A stretch of 64,000 nucleotides of DNA from Mariniflexile fucanivorans (GCF_004341235.1 NZ_SLUP01000005.1:186001-250000), one strand, 5' to 3'. Positions 36,728-45,909 are shown, numbered from the stretch's first letter. Program-made: numbers and translations. The notes: generated by a model not told the origin, from the sequence alone.

Positions 36728-37024
36728 CTAAACAGTTACTACACCGTTATCAGCAGCAGCAAAATCGTTCCATACATAAGCATCGGCTGCATCATCGTTA
36801 ATAAATGCACCATCTACAATGTATTTAAACTCATATGAGTTGTCTTGATCTAAATCTACAGTACCTTTAAAAGTCCCGTTTTTTAATTTTTTAAGTGGTG
36901 CCGCTTTCGCATTCCAATCATTAAAAGTTCCTACAACAGATACTTTTTTAGCATCTTCTGCCAGTATCGAAAATGTTACTTTACATACTGGTTTGCTCTT
37001 TAAATATTGTTTCGTAATAGCCAT
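36728..37024 (-). CDS. CBM48/isoamylase early-set glycogen-binding domain mini-protein
   Basis: The ATG at 37024 gives 98 residues (MAITKQYLKSKPVC...). A TAAATTTG box at 37054-37061 would start transcription near this ATG, which excludes the longer in-frame start. The whole protein is a single early-set/AMPK-beta glycogen-binding-like domain, with VSVVGTFNDWN and YEFKYIVDGAFINDD. Such stand-alone domains are widespread in Bacteroidota. Binding of glucan or another partner is inferred from the fold only. Confidence 0.82.
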   Translation of the reverse strand: MAITKQYLKSKPVCKVTFSILAEDAKKVSVVGTFNDWNAKAAPLKKLKNGTFKGTVDLDQDNSYEFKYIVDGAFINDDAADAYVWNDFAAADNGVVTV

Positions 37025-37053
37025 AATTATATTTTTTGTGTTGTTTAATGCTA

Positions 37054-37061
37054 CAAATTTA
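37054..37061 (-). promoter_or_regulatory. -7 box for the CBM48 mini-protein gene
   Basis: Minus-strand TAAATTTG is an exact TAnnTTTG match, 29 bases before the chosen start codon. Confidence 0.55.
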
Positions 37062-37230
37062 TGAAAGAATTTCCCAGTCAGAGGCATTTAATCTATTAAA
37101 CAACAAAGAATTGTCAATTTAATAATATCAATTCATGAAAATTTCAAGTTATTAACAATTGCAGCATTTTTGTTGTATTATTATCAATGTGAAATATTTG
37201 TTTTTTTATTGATTTCCAGACACTTCAAAA

Positions 37231-37244
37231 CGAAAACGTTTTCG
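37231..37244. promoter_or_regulatory. LacI-type operator-like palindrome
   Basis: CGAAAACGTTTTCG is a perfect 14-bp palindrome with the central CG typical of LacI-family operators. It lies between the divergent CBM48 and DHFR-fusion genes, about 57 bases before the DHFR -7 box. Confidence 0.55.
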
Positions 37245-37300
37245 AGAAAACCATTCGAACTAAGATTTTAAATAGACCCCTAAGAATCACTAAAAAGCAT

Positions 37301-37308
37301 TAACTTTG
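37301..37308 (+). promoter_or_regulatory. -7 box for the DHFR fusion gene
   Basis: TAACTTTG is an exact TAnnTTTG match 19 bases before the ATG. No -33 TTTG is evident. Confidence 0.6.
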
Positions 37309-37327
37309 TAAATTATTTTCAAGTATT

Positions 37328-38218
37328 ATGTTCGGCAAAAAGAAAGACATCCCACAAATAGATAAAGACCAATTAGAACTTATTCAAAACGCACAAAAAC
37401 GCATCAAACAAAAAAAGCGTTTATATATTCATTTTGTTGTATTTTTAATAGGCGCTGTATTTTTAATAATGGCCAATACCGTTTTGGGCATTGGTGAAAA
37501 TTTTAAAATATTTGAATTAAACTGGTTTGTTTACGCTATTTTTATTTGGTTATTTTTATTTGTTTACCACCTATTTAATGTATTCATCACCCATAAATTT
37601 ATGGGTAAAGCTTGGGAACAACAACAACTAAACAAGCTGGTTGCTAAACAACAAGCCCGCATTGAAAAGCTTAAACTAGAGTTACCAGAAGATGCCTTAT
37701 TACTAAAAAAAAAAGTAATTAATAATAAAACGAATCTTACAATAATTGTAGCAGCGGCTGAAAATGATGCTATTGGCAAACACAACAAATTGATTTGGCA
37801 TATAAGTGACGATTTAAAACGATTTAAAACCCTTACAAGTGGACACCATATCATCATGGGGCGCAAAACATTTGAAAGTTTCCCGAAACCATTACCAAAT
37901 AGAACGCATGTAGTTATTACCAGAAATCCTAATTACCAAGTTCCCGAAGGCGTTATATTGGTGCATACGTTAGCAGACGCTATTAAAGCCAGTACAAACG
38001 ATCCGCAACCTTATATAATTGGTGGTGGTGAAATTTACAAACAAGCCATTTTAGTTGCTGATAAAATTGAGCTAACACGCGTACATGAATCGTTTTCTGC
38101 CGATACATTTTTCCCTAAAGTTGATACATCAATTTGGAAAGAAACTAACGCCGTTTTTCATAAAAAAGATGATAAAAACGAATTTGATTTTACCTTTTTT
38201 ACTTATGAAAGAAAATAA
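37328..38218 (+). CDS. Membrane-anchored dihydrofolate reductase (2TM domain-DHFR fusion)
   Basis: This 296-residue protein joins two domains. Residues about 15-125 form a 2TM domain: two hydrophobic segments (about 33-51 and 65-85) flanked by basic and coiled helices. Residues about 136-296 are a complete DHFR: LTIIVAAAENDAIGKHNKLIWHISDDLKRF, with an acidic active-site residue near Asp161, then IIMGRKTFES and IGGGEIYKQAI. DHFR regenerates tetrahydrofolate after thymidylate synthase, and thyA lies 1.2 kb upstream. The DHFR part should sit on the cytoplasmic side. Typical DHFR is ~160 residues and soluble, so the anchor is the odd part. A single continuous reading frame argues against assembly error. 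Confidence 0.88.
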   Translation: MFGKKKDIPQIDKDQLELIQNAQKRIKQKKRLYIHFVVFLIGAVFLIMANTVLGIGENFKIFELNWFVYAIFIWLFLFVYHLFNVFITHKFMGKAWEQQQLNKLVAKQQARIEKLKLELPEDALLLKKKVINNKTNLTIIVAAAENDAIGKHNKLIWHISDDLKRFKTLTSGHHIIMGRKTFESFPKPLPNRTHVVITRNPNYQVPEGVILVHTLADAIKASTNDPQPYIIGGGEIYKQAILVADKIELTRVHESFSADTFFPKVDTSIWKETNAVFHKKDDKNEFDFTFFTYERK

Positions 38219-38252
38219 TTCTTTCACATAAAATAAAGCAAACGAAATTTGT

Positions 38253-38432
38253 TTAACCTGCTTGCAATTTATCTGCTCCATCTAATAATCCTACCAATTC
38301 TTCTGGCTTGTGAATTAATACAGGAATGTGTTGTGGACAAATATAAAATTCGCTTTTCTGATAATAAAATTTTGTAACAGGTGTTTCTTCTGATGATTTT
38401 TCGCAAACCAAACATTTTCTTTCTATACTCAT
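38253..38432 (-). CDS. Small putative zinc-binding protein
   Basis: The ATG at 38432 gives 59 residues. Cys7, Cys10, Cys32 and His35 form a CxxC-(21)-CxxH pattern suited to one zinc ion. No other domain is present. The function is unknown. It is convergent with the DHFR fusion gene and lies 169 bases from the divergent oxidoreductase gene. A longer in-frame start (38486) adds a low-complexity AT-rich stretch and was rejected. Confidence 0.65.
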   Translation of the reverse strand: MSIERKCLVCEKSSEETPVTKFYYQKSEFYICPQHIPVLIHKPEELVGLLDGADKLQAG

Positions 38433-38588
38433 AATTTCTAATATTTTAATGGAGATAAAATTATCTTTAATATTTTTATTAAACACTAACTTTTATCATG
38501 TTTTATGTTTTATTGCTTTAATTAGTTTTATATTTTTAATTCTAATAACCATCAAAAAATTCTTAAGACCTCCTATCTCAAATTTCAT

Positions 38589-38596
38589 TAATTTTG
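38589..38596 (+). promoter_or_regulatory. -7 box immediately before the oxidoreductase start
   Basis: TAATTTTG is an exact TAnnTTTG match ending 4 bases before the ATG at 38601, so the message may be leaderless. Confidence 0.5.
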
Positions 38597-38600
38597 CAAC

Positions 38601-40157
38601 ATGATAAAAGAACTTCAGCTTCGCATTTCACTTAAAGAAGAAGAACGCAGCGATATTTTGCTGCAAAAAGCATCACATATTCTAGATATTGATAAAGAAG
38701 ATATTACAGGAGTAAAAGTACTTCGAAAATCCATTGATGCCCGAAAACCTAAAATTGTTTTCAACTATAAAATTGCAGTTTATATTCGAGAAGTATTACC
38801 AAAAACCTCCGAATATCAATTTGATTATAAAGATGTTTCAAAAGCAAAACCCATACATATTATTGGGTTTGGTCCTGCAGGTATGTATGCCGCTTTGCGT
38901 TGTATTGAATTGGGTTTTAAACCCATTGTTTTAGAACGCGGTAAAAATGTAAAAGACCGTCGCAGAGATTTAAAAGCCATTAATCGAGACCATTTTGTAA
39001 ATGAAGACTCCAATTATTGCTTTGGTGAAGGTGGTGCTGGAACGTATTCTGATGGAAAACTTTACACCCGAAGTTTAAAACGTGGCGATGTGCGCCGTAT
39101 TTTTGAAAACTTAGTTTATCATGGTGCAACCGATCAAATTTTGGTCGATGCACACCCTCATATTGGCACCAACAAACTGCCTAAAGTGGTTCAAAATATT
39201 AGAGAAACCATTTTAAAACACGGTGGCGAAATTCATTTTGAAACACGGGTGACAGATTTCACTATAAAAAACAATAAAATACAAGCCATTCAATTACTAA
39301 ATGGTAACGAAATGCCTGCCAACCGCGTGATTTTAGCAACAGGACATTCCGCTCGCGATATCTTTTATTTACTTCATAATAAAGAAATTGCTTTAGAAGC
39401 CAAGTCGTTTGCTATGGGCGTTCGGGTTGAGCATCCACAACATATTATCGATGCCATTCAATACCATTGTAGTGGTGACCGCCATGAATTATTACCTCCA
39501 GCATCATACAGCTTGGTACAACAAGTTAATGATCGTGGTGTGTATTCATTTTGTATGTGTCCCGGCGGATTTATAGTTCCTGCGGCAACAGCAAATGGCG
39601 AAGTGGTGGTAAATGGCATGTCGCCTTCAAAACGGAATAATTTATTTGCAAATTCTGGTATTGTTGTTGAAATTGATGTGAACAAAGATTTACCCAAATA
39701 TGAACAATTTGGCGCACTAAAAGGTTTGGAATATCAAAAAAACTTAGAGCGGATGGCATTTACCGCTGGTGGCAGAAGTCAGGTAGCACCTGCCCAACGA
39801 TTAACCGATTTTGTTGAAGGACGATTATCGGCAGATTTAAATCCTACTTCTTACCAACCTGGATTAAATTCGGCACCTTTACATTCACTTTTACCTAAAT
39901 TAATTGGTAGTAGATTACGAAAAGGTTTTGATTCCTTCGGACAAAAAATGAAAGGCTATTATACGTCTGAAGCAAATATTATAGGCGTAGAATCCCGAAC
40001 GTCATCCCCTGTGTGCATCCCTAGAAATGAAAATTTAGAACATCCACAAATTGAAGGTTTATTTCCTTGTGGCGAAGGTGGTGGTTATGCTGGAGGTATT
40101 GTGTCTGCAGCTATGGATGGAGAACGTTGCGCTGAAGCCGCTATAAAAAACCTATAA
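38601..40157 (+). CDS. FAD-dependent dehydrogenase (COG2509-type)
   Basis: This 518-residue protein has an N-terminal domain of about 80 residues, then the dinucleotide motif GFGPAG (Gly89, Gly91, Gly94) with VLERG. The [18 protein letters not shown] and [15 protein letters not shown] segments fit the uncharacterised FAD-dependent dehydrogenase group. The C-terminal [22 protein letters not shown] matches the flavin-site end. The substrate is unknown. It is followed 5 bases later by the acetyltransferase gene. The ATG at 38601 lies 4 bases after a -7 box. Confidence 0.85.
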   Translation: MIKELQLRISLKEEERSDILLQKASHILDIDKEDITGVKVLRKSIDARKPKIVFNYKIAVYIREVLPKTSEYQFDYKDVSKAKPIHIIGFGPAGMYAALRCIELGFKPIVLERGKNVKDRRRDLKAINRDHFVNEDSNYCFGEGGAGTYSDGKLYTRSLKRGDVRRIFENLVYHGATDQILVDAHPHIGTNKLPKVVQNIRETILKHGGEIHFETRVTDFTIKNNKIQAIQLLNGNEMPANRVILATGHSARDIFYLLHNKEIALEAKSFAMGVRVEHPQHIIDAIQYHCSGDRHELLPPASYSLVQQVNDRGVYSFCMCPGGFIVPAATANGEVVVNGMSPSKRNNLFANSGIVVEIDVNKDLPKYEQFGALKGLEYQKNLERMAFTAGGRSQVAPAQRLTDFVEGRLSADLNPTSYQPGLNSAPLHSLLPKLIGSRLRKGFDSFGQKMKGYYTSEANIIGVESRTSSPVCIPRNENLEHPQIEGLFPCGEGGGYAGGIVSAAMDGERCAEAAIKNL

Positions 40158-40162
40158 TTTTT

Positions 40163-40723
40163 ATGACTGAAAAAGAAAAGATGTTGGCAGGTGAATTGTA
40201 CAATCCAACAGATCCTGAATTAGTAAAAGCGCGCCATCGTGCTCGTTTATTATTTCATAAATTTAATGTTCTAAGTGAATTACATTTAGAAGAACGCCAA
40301 AAAACGCTTTATCAAATATTTGAAAATGCTGGCGAAAACTTATTTGTAGAACCGCCTTTTCATTGCGATTATGGCAGCAATATTAAAGCAGGAAAAAACC
40401 TGTTTATGAATTTTAATTGCTGCATTTTAGACGTTGCTGAAGTTACCTTTGGCGACAACTGCATGATTGGGCCTCATGTTCAAATTTACACAGCCACGCA
40501 TCCTCTTGAATTTAAAGCTCGTAATAGTGGCAAAGAACTTGCTAAACCAGTTACCATTGGAAATAATGTTTGGATTGGTGGAAATGCCGTAATTTGCCCT
40601 GGCGTTGTTTTAGGCAATAATGTAGTCGTTGCCGCTGGGGCTGTTGTTACAAAAAGTTTTCCTGACGATGTCGTTATTGGAGGAAACCCTGCTAAAATTA
40701 TTAAAACCATTAATAATCTCTAA
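40163..40723 (+). CDS. Sugar O-acetyltransferase (maltose/galactoside acetyltransferase type)
   Basis: This 186-residue hexapeptide-repeat protein forms a left-handed beta-helix. The N-terminal maltose-acetyltransferase segment ([21 protein letters not shown]) is present. The catalytic His lies in [10 protein letters not shown] near residue 113, and hexapeptide turns ([27 protein letters not shown]) follow. It transfers acetyl from acetyl-CoA to a sugar; the acceptor is not decided. It is co-transcribed with the FAD dehydrogenase (5-base gap). Confidence 0.9.
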   Translation: MTEKEKMLAGELYNPTDPELVKARHRARLLFHKFNVLSELHLEERQKTLYQIFENAGENLFVEPPFHCDYGSNIKAGKNLFMNFNCCILDVAEVTFGDNCMIGPHVQIYTATHPLEFKARNSGKELAKPVTIGNNVWIGGNAVICPGVVLGNNVVVAAGAVVTKSFPDDVVIGGNPAKIIKTINNL

Positions 40724-40735
40724 AATTATAATTCT

Positions 40736-40743
40736 TACTTTTG
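40736..40743 (+). promoter_or_regulatory. fabD-lspA -7 box
   Basis: TACTTTTG is an exact TAnnTTTG match 22 bases before the fabD ATG. Confidence 0.6.
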
Positions 40744-40765
40744 CATACTTAAAAACTAATCAACT

Positions 40766-41647
40766 ATGAACGCATATATATTCCCTGGTCAGGGCGCACA
40801 ATTTACAGGCATGGGTTTAGACCTTTACGAAAACTCACCTTTAGCACAAGAATTGTTTGAAAAAGCAAATACCATATTAGGTTTCAATATTACAGATATT
40901 ATGTTTGAAGGAACGCCTGAAGCTTTAAAAGAAACCAAAGTAACACAACCCGCCATATTTTTACACTCTGTAATTTTAGCTAAAACCTTAGGTGATAGTT
41001 TTAAACCAGATATGGTTGCTGGTCACTCCTTAGGAGAATTTTCAGCATTAGTTGCTAATGGTACTTTAAATTTTGAAGATGGTTTAAAATTAGTATCGCA
41101 ACGTGCTTTAGCCATGCAGAAAGCTTGCGAATTACAACCAAGTACTATGGCTGCTGTTTTAGGTTTAGAAGATGCTATTGTTGAAAAAATATGTGCTGAA
41201 ATCGATGGTATTGTAGTAGCCGCTAATTACAATTGCCCAGGGCAATTAGTAATTTCTGGTGATGTTGAAGCTATTAACAAAGCTTGCGAAGCCATGAAAG
41301 ACGCCGGTGCAAAACGTGCTTTGGTATTGCCTGTTGGAGGTGCTTTTCACTCGCCTTTAATGGAACCTGCTCGTGAAGAACTAGCTGCGGCTATTGAAAA
41401 CACGACGTTTAGCAAACCAAACTGCCCTATTTACCAAAATGTAACCGCCAATGCAGTTATTGATGAAGCTGCTATAAAAGCTAATTTAATATCTCAATTA
41501 ACAGCACCTGTACGTTGGACGCAATCTGTACAACAAATGATTACTGATGGTGCTAGGTTGTTTACTGAAGTAGGCCCTGGAAACGTTTTACAAGGCTTAG
41601 TAAAAAAAATAAATAGGGAGGCTCAAACGGCTTCTGCAAGTTTATAA
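40766..41647 (+). CDS. fabD: Malonyl-CoA:ACP transacylase
   Basis: This 293-residue cytoplasmic enzyme loads malonyl groups on acyl carrier protein for fatty-acid synthesis. The nucleophile is Ser88 in AGHSLGEF. The active-site His is in GGAFHSPLM, and the N-terminal FPGQGAQ is the family signature. Its stop codon overlaps the lspA start by one base (TAATG), showing translational coupling. No other fab genes are in the window. Confidence 0.96.
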   Translation: MNAYIFPGQGAQFTGMGLDLYENSPLAQELFEKANTILGFNITDIMFEGTPEALKETKVTQPAIFLHSVILAKTLGDSFKPDMVAGHSLGEFSALVANGTLNFEDGLKLVSQRALAMQKACELQPSTMAAVLGLEDAIVEKICAEIDGIVVAANYNCPGQLVISGDVEAINKACEAMKDAGAKRALVLPVGGAFHSPLMEPAREELAAAIENTTFSKPNCPIYQNVTANAVIDEAAIKANLISQLTAPVRWTQSVQQMITDGARLFTEVGPGNVLQGLVKKINREAQTASASL

Positions 41648-42177
41648 TGAAGTTCACTAAACGTACCGCTTATATCATTTTAGTAATTGTTGCTACAATT
41701 GCTATCGACCAAATTTCAAAAGTTCTGGTTAGAGCAAATATTCAACCACGTACCGATTTTCAACTTGGTGAACGTATTTCGTTAATTGGAGATGCTTTTA
41801 TTATGATGAATGTTGAGAATTCGGGAGCATTTTTAGGGATGGGTAGCGATTTAAACCCAACACTTAGAATCGTCTTATTACTTATTTTGCCCATTATTGT
41901 TTTGGGGTTTGTTTTACGTCATATTTTAAAAGATAAAACTATAGATAACTGGTCGCTTTTTGCTTTCGCTAGTATTATTGGTGGTGGTATTGCAAATGTT
42001 TATGATCGTATTATTTACGGTTCGGTAACCGATTTTTTCTATATTGATTTAGGTGGTGTCTTTAGAACGGGGATTTTTAATATGGCTGATTTATCGGTAA
42101 CAACAGGAATGTTTATCCTATTGTTTGTTAGTTTCGGAAAGAAAAAGAAAAGTGAAGACTTAGAAAAAACAGCTTAA
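41647..42177 (+). CDS. lspA: Lipoprotein signal peptidase (signal peptidase II)
   Basis: This 176-residue inner-membrane aspartic protease has about four membrane segments and cleaves prolipoprotein signal peptides. The conserved regions are VENSGAFLGM, and two catalytic aspartates: Asp129 in VTDFF and Asp148 in FNMADLS. It would process the many lipoproteins encoded in this window. It overlaps fabD by one base. A large inverted-repeat element follows it. Confidence 0.95.
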   Translation: MKFTKRTAYIILVIVATIAIDQISKVLVRANIQPRTDFQLGERISLIGDAFIMMNVENSGAFLGMGSDLNPTLRIVLLLILPIIVLGFVLRHILKDKTIDNWSLFAFASIIGGGIANVYDRIIYGSVTDFFYIDLGGVFRTGIFNMADLSVTTGMFILLFVSFGKKKKSEDLEKTA

Positions 42178-42211
42178 AAAAAGCTATTTAAACTTCATTT
42201 CATAAAATACA

Positions 42212-42348
42212 AAAGAGACTGTCTGAAAAGTGTAATTCTGTGTCATATTGAGCCTGTCGAAATATTTTAACTTACTGATGATCAATATCAGTTTCGACAA
42301 GCTCAACCTGACAAAGTAAATACAATACACTTTTCAGACAGCCTCTTT
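42212..42348. repeat. Nested inverted-repeat element between convergent lspA and galE
   Basis: Outer arms of 23 bases (42212-42234 and 42326-42348) pair with one mismatch. Inner arms of 22 bases (42241-42262 and 42292-42313) pair at 19 positions. The inner wording (TTGAGCCTGTCGAAA / TTTCGACAAGCTCAA) looks like a dispersed flavobacterial repeat. As RNA it folds into one long hairpin and could end transcription from either side. A MITE-like origin is inferred. Confidence 0.7.
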
Positions 42349-42371
42349 ATATATATATTTTCAAAGAAGAT

Positions 42372-43397
42372 TTATTTATTTCCTCTTACTTTTTGTTCCC
42401 AATGCCATGCTGAACGCATGGCATCATCTAAAGTTAATTGAGATTTCCAACCTAATTCATCATTTGCTTTTTTAGTATCGGCATACGCTGAAATAACATC
42501 ACCTTCTCTTCTTCCAACAATTTTATAATTCAACTTTTTACCAGAAACTTTTTCAAAAGAATTTACAACTTCTAATACAGAACTCCCTGTACCTGTTCCC
42601 AAATTAAACGTTTCGTAATTCGCTTTGTTTTTGTTTTTCAATAAACGCTCAAGCGCTACAACGTGTGCGTTAGCTAAATCGACTACATGAATATAATCAC
42701 GAACACAGGTGCCATCAGCAGTAGGGTAATCATCACCAAAAACAGACAATTGTTCTCTTATTCCAATAGCAGTTTGCGTAATAAATGGCACTAAATTTTG
42801 AGGTACGCCAATGGGTAATTCCCCAATATTAACCGACTCGTGTGCCCCAACTGGATTAAAATAACGCAATGCAATCGCCTTGAGACTTGGTACTACTTTA
42901 CAAGTATCTCTAATAATTTCTTCGCCAATTTGTTTGGTATTTCCGTAAGGAGATTCTGCTGCTTTAACAGGTGCATTTTCAGTAATTGGCATTTCATCTG
43001 CTTGTCCGTAAACAGTACAAGACGAACTAAAAATAAAACTAGCTTCTGGTAGTTTTTTTAATTCCTTAAGGATATAAACCAAGGTATTAATGTTGTTTTC
43101 ATAGTACAACAATGGTTCTTTCACACTTTCACCAACGGCTTTACTAGCTGCAAAATGAATTACGCCTTTTATGTCCTTATGTTTAGCAAAAAAAGCTTCA
43201 ACATCTGGTCTATCTTTTAAATCAAGTTTTTCGAAAATTGGTTTCTTTCCACTTATAGCGGTAATACCATCTAATACGCTTATTGATGAATTCGATAAAT
43301 TGTCAATAATAACAACTTCATAACCTTCTTTCTGCAATTCTACAACGGTGTGCGAGCCAATAAAGCCCAAACCACCTGTAACTAATATTTTATCCAT
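42372..43397 (-). CDS. galE: UDP-glucose 4-epimerase
   Basis: This 341-residue extended SDR enzyme interconverts UDP-glucose and UDP-galactose, or the N-acetyl forms. The NAD motif is TGGLGFIGSHT (residues 7-17). The active site shows SSSCTVYGQ and SPYGNTK (Tyr and Lys). It is cytoplasmic. The gene overlaps the 3' end of the upstream aminotransferase by 8 bases, so the two form an operon for activated sugars for surface glycans. A related epimerase acting on another NDP-sugar is possible. Confidence 0.9.
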   Translation of the reverse strand: MDKILVTGGLGFIGSHTVVELQKEGYEVVIIDNLSNSSISVLDGITAISGKKPIFEKLDLKDRPDVEAFFAKHKDIKGVIHFAASKAVGESVKEPLLYYENNINTLVYILKELKKLPEASFIFSSSCTVYGQADEMPITENAPVKAAESPYGNTKQIGEEIIRDTCKVVPSLKAIALRYFNPVGAHESVNIGELPIGVPQNLVPFITQTAIGIREQLSVFGDDYPTADGTCVRDYIHVVDLANAHVVALERLLKNKNKANYETFNLGTGTGSSVLEVVNSFEKVSGKKLNYKIVGRREGDVISAYADTKKANDELGWKSQLTLDDAMRSAWHWEQKVRGNK

Positions 43398-44544
43398 TTA
43401 TAAAGTTTATAATTGTTGATGTAATAAATTCAATTTGTTCATCGTCCAATTCGGTGTGCATCGGTAATGAAATAACATCTTTCACCAATTGATTAGTAAC
43501 CGTAAAATCTGCTTCATTATATCGAGAATCTAAATAAGCTTTTTGTAAATGAAGCGGAATTGGGTAATATACGCCACAAGGAATTGCTTTTTCATTTAAA
43601 TGCTTTACCAATGCATCTCTGTCAACCCCTAATACGCGCAACGTATATTGATGAAATACATGGCAATCGCAAGTATCGCAAATAGTTTTACAACCGTTTG
43701 ATAATTTAGGCATGATGATTTTATCGATACCTTCAAAAGCTTTATTATATTTTATTGCTGCTGCTTGTCTAGCTTTATTATAAGTATTTAAATGAGGTAA
43801 TTTTGCATCTAAAACAGCTGCTTGAATACTATCTAAACGCGAATTGACACCAACAACGTCATGATGATATCGTTCGTACATACCATGATTCACAATACCT
43901 CTAATGGTATGTGCTAAAGCATCATCATTTGTAAAAATAGCACCACCGTCTCCATAGCATCCTAAGTTTTTGGATGGGAAAAACGATGTTGAAGCCACAT
44001 GACCTATAGTGCCTGCTTTCGCTTTATTACCCTCTTTAAACGTGTAAGTTGCTCCAATAGCTTGGGCATTATCTTCAATTACGAATAAATTGTGTGCTTC
44101 AGCAATTTCCAAAATAGCTTCCATATTAGCACACTGTCCAAATAAATGTACAGGTACTATCGCCTTGGTTTTCGGCGTTATAGCTTTTTTTATGGCTTCA
44201 ATATTTATGTTGAAATCATCTTCATTAACATCTACAAGTACAGGTGTTAATTGTAAAAGCGCGATAACCTCAACGGTGGCAGCAAATGTGAAATCGGCAG
44301 TAATAACTTCATCACCAGGTTTTAAACCTAAACCCATCATGGCAATTTGTAACGCATCGGTACCATTAGCACATGGAATGACGTGTTTTACCCCTAAATA
44401 TTGCTCCAAATTCTTTTGAAATTGATGCACTTTAGGCCCATTTATATAAGATGTTGTTTCTAAAACTTCTTGGATAGATGTGTTAACTACCTCTTTAATG
44501 TTGTCGTATTGACCTTTAAGGTCGACCATTTGAATTTTCTTCAT
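43390..44544 (-). CDS. DegT/DnrJ/EryC1/StrS family sugar aminotransferase
   Basis: This 384-residue PLP enzyme has the Schiff-base lysine Lys192 in TSFFPSKNLGCYGDGG. The aspartate/cofactor region is VIEDNAQAIGATY. It transaminates an NDP-keto-sugar for surface polysaccharide or glycan synthesis. A Cys cluster (Cys285, 289, 292, 294 in GCKTICDTCDC) near the C-terminal part is unusual for the family. It overlaps galE by 8 bases. The exact sugar is unknown. Confidence 0.88.
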   Translation of the reverse strand: MKKIQMVDLKGQYDNIKEVVNTSIQEVLETTSYINGPKVHQFQKNLEQYLGVKHVIPCANGTDALQIAMMGLGLKPGDEVITADFTFAATVEVIALLQLTPVLVDVNEDDFNINIEAIKKAITPKTKAIVPVHLFGQCANMEAILEIAEAHNLFVIEDNAQAIGATYTFKEGNKAKAGTIGHVASTSFFPSKNLGCYGDGGAIFTNDDALAHTIRGIVNHGMYERYHHDVVGVNSRLDSIQAAVLDAKLPHLNTYNKARQAAAIKYNKAFEGIDKIIMPKLSNGCKTICDTCDCHVFHQYTLRVLGVDRDALVKHLNEKAIPCGVYYPIPLHLQKAYLDSRYNEADFTVTNQLVKDVISLPMHTELDDEQIEFITSTIINFING

Positions 44545-44669
44545 CTAAAATTGTAACTAATACGAAGTATGTATTAAGATTTTATAAGTTACGAAATTAC
44601 AAAATTTGTACACGGTAACCAATGAATTTATTTTAAAGAAATGTATTTTAGCTGCAAATAAAAAAAGTC

Positions 44670-45905
44670 TTGGGTTTTATTTACAACATAGGAATTGCAC
44701 TTGCTGGTTTTGGTTTAAAAACCACCTCTTTATTTAATGAAAAAATAAAAAAAGGGGTCGTTGGCCGCCAAAAGACATATTCAACTTTACAAAAAAACCT
44801 AAAACCTTCCGATAAAACACTTTGGTTTCATTGTGCCTCTTTGGGTGAATATGAACAAGGGCTACCTGTTTTTAAAGCATTAAGAAACCGTTATAAAGAA
44901 CATAAAATTATATTAAGTTTCTTTTCGCCTTCTGGATACGACATACGGAAAAATTCACCCATAGCAAATGTGGTAGTTTATCTTCCTTTGGATACCAAAA
45001 AAAATGCAAATAGATTTTTAGATTTATTAAACCCAGAACTTACTGTTTTTGTAAAATATGATATTTGGCCTAATTTTTTAAATGAACTTAAGCGCAGGCA
45101 ATTAAGAGCCATTTTAATTTCGGCTGCTTTTAGAGAAAACCAGTCATTTTTTAAATTCTATGGCAAACAAGTACGTGAAGCTTTATTTGCTTTTCAACAT
45201 ATTTTTACACAGAATGACCATTCAAAAAAACTACTGCAATCCATAAATTATAATAATGTAACCGTTTCTGGAGACACCCGTTTCGATAGGGTTTCCAGCC
45301 AGTTAGAACAAGACAATACATTAAAATTTATTGAAACATTCAAACAAAATAGACTCTGTGTTGTTGCAGGCAGCACGTGGCCAGAAGATGAAATTTTACT
45401 CATTAATTTCATTAATTCTGAAGATTCAAAAGGTGTAAAATTTATTATAGCACCTCATAATATAAAATCGAACCAGATAAAAAATATTCAAGAAAAGTTA
45501 ACAGTTGAAAGTGTATTGTTTTCTGAAAAAGACAACAAAAACCTTGAAATAGCTGAAGTTTTTATTATTGATACGATTGGTATTCTTTCAAAAATTTATA
45601 GTTACGCCCATATTGCCCATGTAGGTGGCGCCGTAGGAACAACCGGACTGCACAACACTTTAGAACCTGCAGTTTTTGGAGTGCCTATTATTATTGGGAC
45701 TCATCACTCAAAATTCCCTGAAGCCCAAGACATGATTGATAAAGGTGGTATGTTTTCAATTTCAAACCAAAAAGAATTTGATGCTATTTTGAATGAATTA
45801 ATTCAAAACGACCAAAAGCGATTTCTTGCTGGAAACAATAATTTAAAATATATTGAAACCAACAAAGGTGCTGTCACTAAAATATTGAAGTATTTAAATT
45901 TATAA
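44670..45905 (+). CDS. waaA: 3-deoxy-D-manno-octulosonic acid (Kdo) transferase
   Basis: This 411-residue GT-B glycosyltransferase adds Kdo to lipid A precursor at the inner face of the inner membrane. The N-terminal hydrophobic anchor and CASLGEYEQGLPV, with the likely catalytic Glu in LGEYEQG, fit WaaA. The nucleotide-sugar site is HVGGAVGTTGLHNTLEPAVFGVP. The start is TTG at 44670, since an in-frame stop lies 21 bases upstream and no ATG gives the conserved N-terminus. It is divergent from the aminotransferase operon and convergent with the xylose symporter gene. Confidence 0.9.
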   Translation: MGFIYNIGIALAGFGLKTTSLFNEKIKKGVVGRQKTYSTLQKNLKPSDKTLWFHCASLGEYEQGLPVFKALRNRYKEHKIILSFFSPSGYDIRKNSPIANVVVYLPLDTKKNANRFLDLLNPELTVFVKYDIWPNFLNELKRRQLRAILISAAFRENQSFFKFYGKQVREALFAFQHIFTQNDHSKKLLQSINYNNVTVSGDTRFDRVSSQLEQDNTLKFIETFKQNRLCVVAGSTWPEDEILLINFINSEDSKGVKFIIAPHNIKSNQIKNIQEKLTVESVLFSEKDNKNLEIAEVFIIDTIGILSKIYSYAHIAHVGGAVGTTGLHNTLEPAVFGVPIIIGTHHSKFPEAQDMIDKGGMFSISNQKEFDAILNELIQNDQKRFLAGNNNLKYIETNKGAVTKILKYLNL

Positions 45906-45909
45906 GCAT

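Noticed and set aside
44624-44636. TATTTTAA with an upstream TTTG considered as the waaA promoter
   Set aside because: The -7 match is poor in its TTTG half and cannot be distinguished from background in AT-rich DNA.
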